Shown piece by piece: positions 1 through 5,846 of a stretch of DNA of 5,962 nt. Position 1 is the first letter of the stretch. Every line of letters starts with the position of its first letter. The DNA is from Deltaproteobacteria bacterium. GTDB lineage: Bacteria; Desulfobacterota; Syntrophia; Syntrophales; UBA5619. Under the pieces are notes generated by a model. The model saw nothing but the letters and a program-made list of their open reading frames with translations. It did no database searches and was not told where the DNA came from. Location of the stretch: assembly GCA_021372695.1 (NCBI GenBank), contig JAJFTY010000070.1:1-5962 (forward strand), read 5' to 3'. The position numbers and the translations under genes are program-made.

Positions 1-1310
1 TCCTTCTGCCAGTCCTCCTGGGTCGTCCGAAAGACGTCCAGGTCCTTGAGAACGCCGAGACGGGCCGTAGGCTTCCCCGAGGGGTCGAGCGCACCCAGGC
101 CCTTGATAATCGTCGTCCTGTCGGCGGCCCACTTCGGGTCCTGCGGCATGGGGAGCCTGACAGCTACGAACCCCCAGGCCGTCCGAACGCCGTGGTTGCC
201 CCCGCTCATGTGGCAGCTCTGGCAGGTTGGCGCCGCGGCGTTTTCGGGCAGCACGCCGCTCTGCTTCAGCAGGTAGCGCACCCCGTGCTTGGAGGAGGAG
301 TACATCTCCCACTGGGGGTGGTCGATGCCCATGTGGCAGGTCCGGCAAGCCTGGGGCTGCTGGGCCTCCTTCTTGGAGAAAACGTGCCGGGTGTGGCAGG
401 AATCGCAGGAGGCAACCCCGAACTGTCCGCCCCGCGTCCGCAGTTCCTTGATTTCGTCTTTGGTCTTAATGCCGATCTTGTGGCAGCCGCCGCACCCTTT
501 CATGCCGTCCATCATGGCCATGGGCTGCATGTGGAAGGTGGGCATGGCCTTCAGGGAGGCCCATGCCTTCGCGTGCTTGCCCCCCTCGAACTGCTTGACC
601 TGGGGGCCGTGGCAGTAGGCGCAGCGCTCGGGCGTCGGGACCTCGGCCAGCGCGACCGTCTCGGGGGAGAAGTGCTTGTCGCCGTGACAGACGGCGCAGT
701 CGACCCCTTTCTGGCTGTGCTTGCTGAGCTTCCAGTCCGACACGACTCCCGGCGTCATGGCCGTGTGACAGAGGACGCAGTTCTTCGCCGAGGTAACCGG
801 CTTTGGCTCCGTCGGGTAGTTCGCCTTGACCCACTCGTTCCACCCGCCCGTCAGGGCGTAGACCTTCGTGTAACCCCGCTTGGCAAGTTCAACCGCCCCC
901 CGGGCGGCCGTGTACTCCTGGGGTCAAGCTCAGTAGAGGACGTAGGTCGCGTCCTTCTTGGGGTGATTCTTTACGAATTCATCGAAGTTTTCCGGCTGGA
1001 CGAACACGGCGCCGGGGATCCTCCTGTCGCTCTGCTCGTACTGCTTGATGTAGCGGATGTCCACGATGACGACGTCGGGCTTCCCGAGCATCTCCTTGAC
1101 GGCGTCCTTTGTCAGGCGGGGCACCTGCTCGACCGACGACGGTCCCCTGCCGGGCGGCGGGCCCTGCTGGCCCCTTGGCCCGTGCGGCCCCTGGGCCAGC
1201 GTCATGGACGAGTTCTTCGCCGCGGGCACCGGTTGTTCCGTGTAGCCCGCCAGGGCGACAAGCGACAGGAGCGCCGCAAGCAATGCGGTGAGGATCGGCT
1301 TCGCTTTCAT
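1..1310 (-). CDS. Exported rhodanese / HAO-like multihaem cytochrome c fusion with two in-frame UGA (selenocysteine) codons; 3' end outside window
   Basis: Translating from ATG 1308-1310 and reading two in-frame TGAs through gives 436 codons with no other stop, running off the window. Residues 1-21 are a signal peptide with a possible ALA cleavage site; 41-58 are Gly/Pro-rich. Residues 64-170 form a rhodanese domain: VVIVDIR near 80-86, active-site loop Y126-U127-A128-U129-P130-Q131-E132, and the closing TGGWNEW near 154-160. Seven haem motifs follow: CVLCH 178, CAVCH 205, CAYCH 230, CGGCH 273, CDSCH 302, CRTCH 322, CQSCH 363. Stretches such as CHTRHVFSKKEA, CHMGIDHPQWEMY and SKHGVRYLL resemble octahaem hydroxylamine oxidoreductase-like proteins, so an eighth haem probably lies beyond position 1. 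Haem attachment requires export, and the only signal peptide lies upstream of both TGAs, so termination there would leave the cytochrome useless. The ribosome site is AGAGG at 1319-1323, 8 nt from the ATG. Substrate unknown; a periplasmic sulfur, selenium or nitrogen redox role is inference. A double-nonsense pseudogene is the main alternative. Confidence 0.85.
885..917 (-). promoter_or_regulatory. Candidate bacterial SECIS hairpin inside the coding sequence
   Basis: On the minus-strand mRNA, GGCCGCC (903-909) pairs with GGCGGUU (891-897), giving 7 base pairs including two G-U pairs. The loop is CGGGG (898-902), or GGG if an eighth C-G pair forms. Below an internal loop, GAGU (914-917) can pair with ACUU (885-888). 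The apical loop begins 27 nt after the first UGA and 21 nt after the second. Both distances, the stem length, and a G in the first two loop bases fit the general bacterial SECIS description as I recall it (roughly 16-37 nt to a small loop). In a G+C-rich gene such a stem can arise by chance, so the hairpin alone is only moderate evidence. Confidence 0.6.
924..932 (-). other. Two in-frame UGA codons read as selenocysteine (U-A-U), rhodanese active site
   Basis: The minus strand reads TAC TGA GCT TGA CCC CAG GAG: Tyr, UGA (930-932), Ala, UGA (924-926), Pro, Gln, Glu. Many rhodanese domains have Cys-x-Cys-Pro-x-Glu at this point, the first Cys being the catalytic persulfide carrier. Both stops therefore replace cysteines of a recognisable motif, each one base from a TGC or TGT Cys codon. 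Rhodanese-like selenoproteins with Sec for the catalytic Cys are known; I do not recall a double U-x-U form. TGA is an ordinary stop elsewhere in the window (1825-1827, 2230-2232 and the regulator's stop at 2406-2408), so a changed genetic code does not explain it. Confidence 0.82.
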
Positions 1311-1369
1311 GTCCGGAACCTCTTTCTTCTGCTGTTGTACAGAACAGGGGGATGAAGATCACAAGAGGC

Positions 1370-1399
1370 AATTTACACTGTTTGACGGGTTGCTGCCAA
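1370..1399 (-). promoter_or_regulatory. Possible sigma-70-type promoter of the rhodanese-cytochrome gene
   Basis: On the minus strand TTGGCA (1394-1399) and TAAATT (1370-1375) are 18 nt apart, matching five and four of six consensus bases. Transcription would begin near 1363, leaving a leader of about 50 nt before the ATG at 1310. This is a consensus match by eye only; no operator or terminator was recognised in the 181-base divergent gap. Confidence 0.35.
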
Positions 1400-1422
1400 C
1401 GGTTTTCTTTTGGCGACAACCC

Positions 1423-1451
1423 TTGAAAAGGTCGAGAAGGGGCATTATCCT
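1423..1451 (+). promoter_or_regulatory. Possible sigma-70-type promoter of the lipoprotein pair
   Basis: TTGAAA (1423-1428) and TATCCT (1446-1451) are separated by 17 nt, with four or five matches in each box. A start near 1458 would give a leader of about 35 nt ending in the ribosome site at 1479-1484. It lies back to back with the candidate minus-strand promoter at 1370-1399, so the two transcription units diverge from one short region and could be co-regulated. Confidence 0.4.
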
Positions 1452-1491
1452 ATTCACGGGTCGATGGAGATGCCGCACAAGGAGAAAGAGC

Positions 1492-1827
1492 ATGCCGTAC
1501 AGAGTTATCGCCGCTTTGCTGTGTGTTGCCGCCCTGTCCCTGTTGACGGCGGGGTGTGTCCCGTCGCTTCCCTACAAGGAAGGACCGCTGGCAATGGATT
1601 ACCGGACGCTTTCTAAGGAAGACCTCGATCGCTACGCCGTCCGGATCGACGAGGAGATCGCGCGAATCGAAAAAGGGTCCGCCCCTCCCGGGGACGTCCC
1701 TCGGGAGGCCTATCTCGCGGATCTCACGTCCAGGCGATATGCGGTCAGGACGGAAATCGCCGGCCGCGAGATCCTGCGGCAGGACGAGCGTCGCCAGAGG
1801 ATGGAGCTTCAGCGTCCCCTGCCCTGA
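1492..1827 (+). CDS. Small lipoprotein of unknown function (first of a paralogous pair)
   Basis: This 111-residue protein starts with a lipoprotein signal peptide: MPYR, a hydrophobic stretch, and the lipobox LTAGC with Cys22 as the acylated residue, so it should be anchored in a membrane on the periplasmic side. The 90-residue mature part is charged, rich in Arg and Glu, and probably helical; it holds no cofactor motif and no cysteine after the lipobox. The start is supported by AAGGAG (1479-1484), 7 nt before the ATG; longer in-frame starts upstream would bury the signal peptide. The next gene, 42 nt downstream, encodes a paralogue: shared landmarks are EG-x-LA-x-DY after the lipobox, an EExIAR/EQELAR helix, and a Y-x-ADL...EI stretch. 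I do not recognise the family. Its position opposite the cytochrome gene suggests, but does not prove, a role in the cell envelope linked to that protein. Confidence 0.8.
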   Translation: MPYRVIAALLCVAALSLLTAGCVPSLPYKEGPLAMDYRTLSKEDLDRYAVRIDEEIARIEKGSAPPGDVPREAYLADLTSRRYAVRTEIAGREILRQDERRQRMELQRPLP

Positions 1828-1869
1828 CCCCGTCCCGGAGCCGCCGGACCCATGAAGAGGTTGTGCGGG

Positions 1870-2232
1870 ATGCCGGACAGGAGGAAAAAGATCTGCGTGC
1901 CGATGCGAAGGGCCCTTCTGGCCCTGGCCGTGCTCGTCACGGTCCTGGCGGGGGGGTGCGCCCCGTCGCAGCGCGTCTACGCGGAGGGAGTCCTCGCGGC
2001 GGACTACAAGCTCATGGCCAAGGCCGAACTGATCCGCTACCTGGATCGGGTGGAACAGGAACTCGCCCGCGTCCTTGCCGGGGGGAGCGGTCCGGAGGGT
2101 GTTTCCGGGGAAGTGTACGCTGCCGATCTGAGACAGCGGATGAGGGACATCCAGAACGAGATCGGCCTTCGGAACATCTGGGAGCGGAAATCCTACTGGG
2201 AGCGCCGGGAGATGTGGGGACCCACGCGCTGA
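1870..2232 (+). CDS. Small lipoprotein of unknown function (second of a paralogous pair)
   Basis: From ATG 1870 this is 120 residues: a basic N-terminus, a hydrophobic run and the lipobox LAGGC, then about 90 residues alignable end to end with the preceding gene product (about a third identical by eye). The mature part is charged and probably helical (DYKLMAKAEL, VEQELARV, YAADLRQRMRDIQNEI), ending in a Trp/Arg/Glu-rich tail (ERKSYWERREMW). The start is uncertain. ATG 1870 has AAGAGG (1855-1860) 9 nt upstream. ATG 1852 is longer with a weak site. GTG 1897 and ATG 1903 follow a perfect AGGAGG (1879-1884) at 12 and 18 nt and would give a shorter, more typical signal peptide. It is probably co-transcribed with the first lipoprotein (42-nt gap, no terminator seen). 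Function unknown. Confidence 0.78.
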   Translation: MPDRRKKICVPMRRALLALAVLVTVLAGGCAPSQRVYAEGVLAADYKLMAKAELIRYLDRVEQELARVLAGGSGPEGVSGEVYAADLRQRMRDIQNEIGLRNIWERKSYWERREMWGPTR

Positions 2233-2405
2233 TGCAGGGAGCACGTCAGCGGCAGGCATCCGACAGCCAACAGCATGAAACATTGAGACCCTGGGCGGAT
2301 TTGGCGCGGCAACCTTTCTTTGAACATGCCATGGTTTTTATCCCGCTTGAGTCCACCCGTTATTCACCGGGCGATAAATACCCGTGTCGTATCCGTTGGC
2401 TAACT
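2233..2405. other. Convergent intergenic gap, no gene seen
   Basis: This 173-base gap lies between the end of the lipoprotein pair and the end of the AraC-type gene. The only structure noticed is an imperfect inverted repeat: TTTATC-CCG (2337-2345) against CGGG-GC-GATAAA (2368-2378). It has no clean T tract on the far side on either strand, so it is at best a weak bidirectional terminator. The G+C-rich style of the left half gives way to a more mixed composition from about here rightwards. Confidence 0.4.
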
Positions 2406-3290
2406 TCACATGGCGCGCAATTCCCGCATCACCTCGGCAGGACTTTGCCCGAAGTACCGTTTGAATTCACGGCTGAACTGGGAGGGGCTTTCATATCCCA
2501 CCCTGTCGGCGGCCATGTAGGCTTTCATCCTTTCCTGCACCATGAGATCCCTTGCCCGGGTCAGCCTGATTTTTTTCAGATACTGCATGGGAGAATCCGA
2601 CGTGATCTCTTTGAAGGCCCGATGGAACGCAGAGACGCTCAAATGGGCCGTATCGGCCAACCGCTCCACGTCGAGATTCTCTGCATAATCGTTTTGCATA
2701 AGCCTCAAGACGCGCGCCACCTGGGAAAACGTGCCGCTGTGCATGGCCAGCGAGTAGAGCACCGGCGCCTGGGTGCCGCCAAGAACCCGATAAAGAATTT
2801 CCCGCACCAGACCGGGTCCTAAAATTTGTGATTCCGTCTCCGACTGCAGACACTTGACCAGCCTCGTCGTTGCATCCAGCATTTCATTATCCATGACGGC
2901 CGATCCGATCCCGCGAGGCAATGTCCTGTCACCGCCATTGACGATTTCCGGTTGCACATCCATTCGACCGATGAGGTCACGCAACTGGCCCATGTCGATA
3001 TCGATGTAGAGCCCGCGCAAGGGTTCCTCGGGGCTTGCGAAGGTCTCGCATTCGAACGGCATGGTCACCGAGGTCACAAGGTAGTGGTTCGCATCATATC
3101 GAAACTTCTGGCCCCCCAGGTAGCCAATCTTATGGCCTTGAACAACGATACAGACACCGGGGTCATAGACCATCGGCTTTCTGGGGATATGGCGCGTTTC
3201 CTTGAATAAAAGCACCCCTTTGAGCCGGGACTCGGAAGGTCCGTCATCCATTTCCGGAAAGCTTTGCAACAGTTCATTCATCTTGGGCAT
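2406..3290 (-). CDS. AraC-family transcriptional regulator, YqhC-like
   Basis: A 294-residue protein, a usual length for the family. The first ~170 residues match the AraC-type N-terminal (AraC_N) effector domain found in YqhC-like regulators: RKPMVYDPGVCIVVQGHK (38-54), the following YLGGQKFRYDANHYLVTS, and the P-F-E-C segment near 78-81. The C-terminus has the paired helix-turn-helix DNA-binding domain: first helix pair near 207-228 (DVERLADTAHLSVSAFHRAF), second near 259-283 with the family signature GYESPSQFSREFKRYFGQSP. I chose ATG 3290 because AGGGGA lies 7 nt upstream; a TTG at 3326 gives 12 more residues but has no good site. It is transcribed away from an iron alcohol dehydrogenase, the arrangement of E. 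coli yqhC and yqhD, where the regulator responds to reactive aldehydes. Control of the neighbouring dehydrogenase operon is therefore likely; the effector is not known. Three cysteines (47, 81, 147) could be sensing residues, which is speculative. Confidence 0.9.
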   Translation of the reverse strand: MPKMNELLQSFPEMDDGPSESRLKGVLLFKETRHIPRKPMVYDPGVCIVVQGHKIGYLGGQKFRYDANHYLVTSVTMPFECETFASPEEPLRGLYIDIDMGQLRDLIGRMDVQPEIVNGGDRTLPRGIGSAVMDNEMLDATTRLVKCLQSETESQILGPGLVREILYRVLGGTQAPVLYSLAMHSGTFSQVARVLRLMQNDYAENLDVERLADTAHLSVSAFHRAFKEITSDSPMQYLKKIRLTRARDLMVQERMKAYMAADRVGYESPSQFSREFKRYFGQSPAEVMRELRAM

Positions 3291-3468
3291 GAAATATCCC
3301 CTATTCCGAATGTCATTATCAGACAATATTTTTAGCGATAAAACATCCGAAAATCAATATGGAAGCAGAAATAGGCAAGAAAATGAGAGGAACAGGTATT
3401 TCAACTACGGTTGCGAGACCTTATGATGTCACTCAAAGGAACAACGAATCGGAAAAAGGAGGTTCTCG
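3291..3468. promoter_or_regulatory. Divergent promoter/operator region between regulator and alcohol dehydrogenase
   Basis: This gap is relatively A+T-rich. For the dehydrogenase, TATGAT (3422-3427) is a good -10 box without a convincing -35, as expected for a promoter needing an AraC-type activator; AAGGAGG (3456-3462) lies 6 nt before the ATG at 3469. For the regulator, the minus strand carries GATAAT (3315-3320), or alternatively TTGATT with TAAAAA 17 nt apart. Half-sites TTATC (3316-3320) and GATAA (3337-3341) form an inverted repeat 16 nt apart, and ATGTCA occurs at 3310-3315 and 3426-3431. These are candidate regulator contacts only. Confidence 0.5.
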
Positions 3469-4656
3469 ATGAACTTTGAATTTCACAATCCCACCCGTCT
3501 TATCTTTGGGGCGGGCACACTCACCCGACTCGGAGAAGTGGTCGGCGGGCACGGCAAAAAGGCTCTGATCGTCACCGGCGTGGGAAGCGTCAAGCGCAAC
3601 GGGACATTCGACCGGGCCGTGGCCGGCCTAAAGGCTGCCGGGATTGCCTTTGCGGAATGTGACGGCGTCGAGCCCAACCCGAGAATCACCACCGTCCGAC
3701 GCGGCGCCCGGATCGCCCATAAAGAAGGCTGCGACGTGATCGTCGCCCTGGGGGGCGGCAGCACCATGGACGCATCCAAGGTCATGGCCGCCGCGTTTTA
3801 CTACGACGGCGATCCATGGGACATGATTTACCACGGTCAGCCTGCCCCGTATGTCCCGACCCGCGCACTGCCCGTCATCACCGTGCCGACCCTGGCGGCC
3901 ACCGGTTCCGAGATGAACATGGGCGCGGTGATTTCAAACGAGGAGACCCGGGAAAAATCCTTTGTCCAGACCGAATGTCTGTACCCCAGGGTTGCGCTGG
4001 TGGACCCCGAACTCACGGTGAGTGTGCCGAAGGATCAGACCGCCTACGGGGTGTGCGACCTGATCACCCATGTGACCGAAGGGTACTTCAACGGCGTTGA
4101 CGGCACCCCCATTCAGGACCGGTTTGCCGAAGGCGTCATCCTCACGGCCTTGGAGTGGGGACCCAAAGCCGTTGCCGACGGAAATGATCTGGAGGCGCGG
4201 GCCCAGGTTCAATGGGCATCCATTGTCGCCCTCAACGGCTGGGTGAACGCGGGCACCAACGGGGGCTACCCCGTGCACATGATCGAGCATACCCTGTCGG
4301 CCTGTCACGACATCGCCCATGGGGCAGGCCTGGCCGTGGTCAATCCTTCCTGGATGCGATTTGCCGCCGGACACAGGCCGCAAAAGTTCGTGAAGTTTGC
4401 GGAGCGCATTTTCGGGCTCAAGGCCAAAGACCCCGATGACCCGGATTGCGCCCTTCAGGGCATCGATCGTTTTGAGGCCTTTCTCAAGGGTATCGGCTGC
4501 CCCACGCGTCTGTCCGAGCTCAATATCGACGATACCCTGATCGCACGCTATGCCCAGGACACCCTGCGTATCGTTCACGACGAGAACGGCAATCTGCCCG
4601 GGCGTCCGGCCATGACCGAGGCGGATATCGTTGCGGTTCTCAAGGCCGTCCTGTAA
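3469..4656 (+). CDS. Iron-containing alcohol dehydrogenase, YqhD/BDH type (probably NADPH-dependent aldehyde reductase)
   Basis: The protein has 395 residues, full length for group III iron-dependent alcohol dehydrogenases. It should interconvert alcohols and aldehydes or ketones in the cytoplasm. The N-terminal nucleotide-binding half has FGAGTL (13-18), TGVGSVKRNG (36-45) and the hallmark GGGSTMD (95-101). The C-terminal helical half holds the metal ligands: D197 and H201 (VCDLITHVTE), H270 (PVHMIEH) and H284 (CHDIAHGAGLAVV). These correspond to D194, H198, H267 and H281 of E. coli YqhD with a constant shift of three, so the metal site is intact. YqhD is NADPH-dependent and reduces short-chain, toxic aldehydes; the same is likely here but the substrate is not readable. 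The start is certain: AAGGAGG 6 nt upstream. The divergent YqhC-like regulator and the downstream exported hydrolase suggest one aldehyde- or ester-responsive unit. Confidence 0.95.
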   Translation: MNFEFHNPTRLIFGAGTLTRLGEVVGGHGKKALIVTGVGSVKRNGTFDRAVAGLKAAGIAFAECDGVEPNPRITTVRRGARIAHKEGCDVIVALGGGSTMDASKVMAAAFYYDGDPWDMIYHGQPAPYVPTRALPVITVPTLAATGSEMNMGAVISNEETREKSFVQTECLYPRVALVDPELTVSVPKDQTAYGVCDLITHVTEGYFNGVDGTPIQDRFAEGVILTALEWGPKAVADGNDLEARAQVQWASIVALNGWVNAGTNGGYPVHMIEHTLSACHDIAHGAGLAVVNPSWMRFAAGHRPQKFVKFAERIFGLKAKDPDDPDCALQGIDRFEAFLKGIGCPTRLSELNIDDTLIARYAQDTLRIVHDENGNLPGRPAMTEADIVAVLKAVL

Positions 4657-4751
4657 CGGAGCTTCAACTGGCGACTGCCAATACCGAGGTAAATGCTATA
4701 ACCAGTCAACAAGGACCAACTCATTGAAAGTAACGTAAGGGAGAACTGAAA

Positions 4752-5801
4752 ATGCACAAATTCAGACCGTCAGGCATGATAGCCGTCGTCTTGGGCATGA
4801 TGACCTTCATCGGCCCCCCGGCTTTGGCTCAGGATTTGGCCAATGCCGCTGATAATTTCTATAAAAGCAAGAAGGTGACCATGCAGAAGGTTGTGTTTAA
4901 GAATCAATACAGCATGAAAGTTGCGGGAAATCTTTTCACTCCCAACGATATGAATAAAAACTCAAAATATCCCGCGATCATTGTCGGGCATCCCATGGGC
5001 GCCGTGAAGGAACAAAGTGCGAATCTGTATGCAACGAAAATGGCTGAGCGGGGATTTGTGACCTTGTCCCTGGATTTATCCTTCTGGGGCGAAAGTGAGG
5101 GCCGGCCCCGCAACGCTGTGTCGCCGGATATCTATGCCGAGGATTTCAGTGCCGCGGTGGATTTCCTGGGCACCCGCCCGTTTGTGGACAGGAATCGGAT
5201 TGGTGTTATCGGGATTTGCGGCAGCGGGAGCTTTGCCATCAGCGCCGCCAAGATCGACCCGCGCATGAAAGCCATTGCGACCGTCAGCATGTACGATATG
5301 GGCGCTGCCAACCGTAACGCGCTCAGGCATTCTTTGACCCTGGAGCAGAGAAAGAAAATCATCGCAGAGGCCGCGGAGCAGCGCTATACAGAGTTCACCG
5401 GAGGCAAAACCAAATACACCAGCGGGACCGTGCATGAGCTGAAAGAAAACTCCAGCCCCATCGAGCGTGAGTTTTATGATTTCTACCGCACTCCGCGAGG
5501 CGAGTTCACTCCGAAAGGCTCGTCACCGGAACGGACGACCCACCCGACGCTTACCAGCAACGTCAAATTCATGAATTTCTATCCATTCAACGACATCGAG
5601 ACGATATCTCCTCGTCCGATGCTGTTTATCGCCGGTGAAAATGCGCATTCCATCGAGTTCAGCGAAGAAGCCTGCAAGCTGGCGGCCCAACCGAAGGAAC
5701 TCTACATCGTTCCCGGCGCCGGCCACGTTGATTTATACGACCGGGTGGACCTCATCCCGTGGGACAAGCTCACGGCCTTTTTCACCGAATATCTGAAATA
5801 G
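4752..5801 (+). CDS. Exported alpha/beta hydrolase, YcjY/dienelactone-hydrolase-related
   Basis: A 349-residue protein with a signal peptide (hydrophobic 8-21, likely cut after ALA at 24-26), so periplasmic or secreted. The alpha/beta-hydrolase fold shows strand and loop YPAIIVGHPMGA (73-84), where HPMGA sits at the oxyanion-hole position; LDLSFWGESEG (107-117); the nucleophile elbow GICGSG (154-159) with Cys156 as presumed nucleophile; an acid after a strand at LFIAGEN (291-297, probably Glu296); and the catalytic His325 in PGAGHVDLYD. A Cys at the elbow recalls dienelactone hydrolase, and the GICGSG wording is usual in YcjY-like proteins, whose substrates are mostly unknown. The ribosome site AAGGGAG (4737-4743) is 8 nt before the ATG. 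It lies 95 nt downstream of the dehydrogenase on the same strand with no clear terminator between, so co-transcription is likely. It may release an alcohol or aldehyde that the dehydrogenase handles, which is inference. Confidence 0.88.
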   Translation: MHKFRPSGMIAVVLGMMTFIGPPALAQDLANAADNFYKSKKVTMQKVVFKNQYSMKVAGNLFTPNDMNKNSKYPAIIVGHPMGAVKEQSANLYATKMAERGFVTLSLDLSFWGESEGRPRNAVSPDIYAEDFSAAVDFLGTRPFVDRNRIGVIGICGSGSFAISAAKIDPRMKAIATVSMYDMGAANRNALRHSLTLEQRKKIIAEAAEQRYTEFTGGKTKYTSGTVHELKENSSPIEREFYDFYRTPRGEFTPKGSSPERTTHPTLTSNVKFMNFYPFNDIETISPRPMLFIAGENAHSIEFSEEACKLAAQPKELYIVPGAGHVDLYDRVDLIPWDKLTAFFTEYLK

Positions 5802-5824
5802 GTTTTTCGGAAAACCGTTTTCCG
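5801..5824. repeat. Two overlapping, mutually exclusive small palindromes
   Basis: GGTTTT-TCGG-AAAACC (5801-5816) and CGGAAAA-CCG-TTTTCCG (5808-5824) share their central arm, so an RNA could fold one or the other hairpin, not both. They begin at the last base of the hydrolase stop codon and end 10 nt before the ribosome site of the next gene. No T tract follows on the plus strand, so this is not a standard intrinsic terminator; a processing or mRNA-stability element is possible. Confidence 0.4.
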
Positions 5825-5846
5825 CCGCGAGCCGGAGGGCATCAGC

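Noticed and set aside
466..843. Minus-strand open frame overlapping the cytochrome in another frame
   Set aside because: Arg/Gly-rich translation without haem motifs; the correct frame carries the CxxCH series.
924..932. Genetic code with TGA reassigned genome-wide (Trp or Gly)
   Set aside because: TGA ends both lipoprotein genes and the regulator, and Trp or Gly would not suit a rhodanese catalytic position.
924..932. Simple pseudogene or sequencing error in the cytochrome gene
   Set aside because: No frameshift or other stop in 436 codons, both TGAs are confined to the active-site Cys positions, and a SECIS-like hairpin follows; not fully excluded without the genome.
192..1355. Long plus-strand open frame (387 codons) antisense to the cytochrome
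   Set aside because: It is the reverse shadow of a G+C-rich gene: low-complexity Leu/Val/Gly/Arg translation, no ribosome site of note, while the minus strand encodes seven CxxCH motifs and a rhodanese domain.
1450..2283. Minus-strand open frame (277 codons) across both lipoprotein genes
   Set aside because: Pro/Arg/His-rich shadow without domain features; the plus strand has two lipoboxes, ribosome sites and mutual homology.
2337..2378. Intrinsic terminator between the convergent genes
   Set aside because: The inverted repeat is imperfect with a long loop and lacks a following T tract on either strand.
3291..3326. Longer regulator starting at TTG 3326
   Set aside because: Rare start codon without a good ribosome site, overlapping a likely -10 box; ATG 3290 has AGGGGA at ideal spacing.
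3310..3431. ATGTCA direct repeat as the regulator's operator
   Set aside because: Six-base copies more than 100 nt apart are too short to distinguish from chance.
3934..4578. Minus-strand open frame inside the dehydrogenase gene
   Set aside because: Antisense to strongly conserved dehydrogenase motifs; no recognisable protein.
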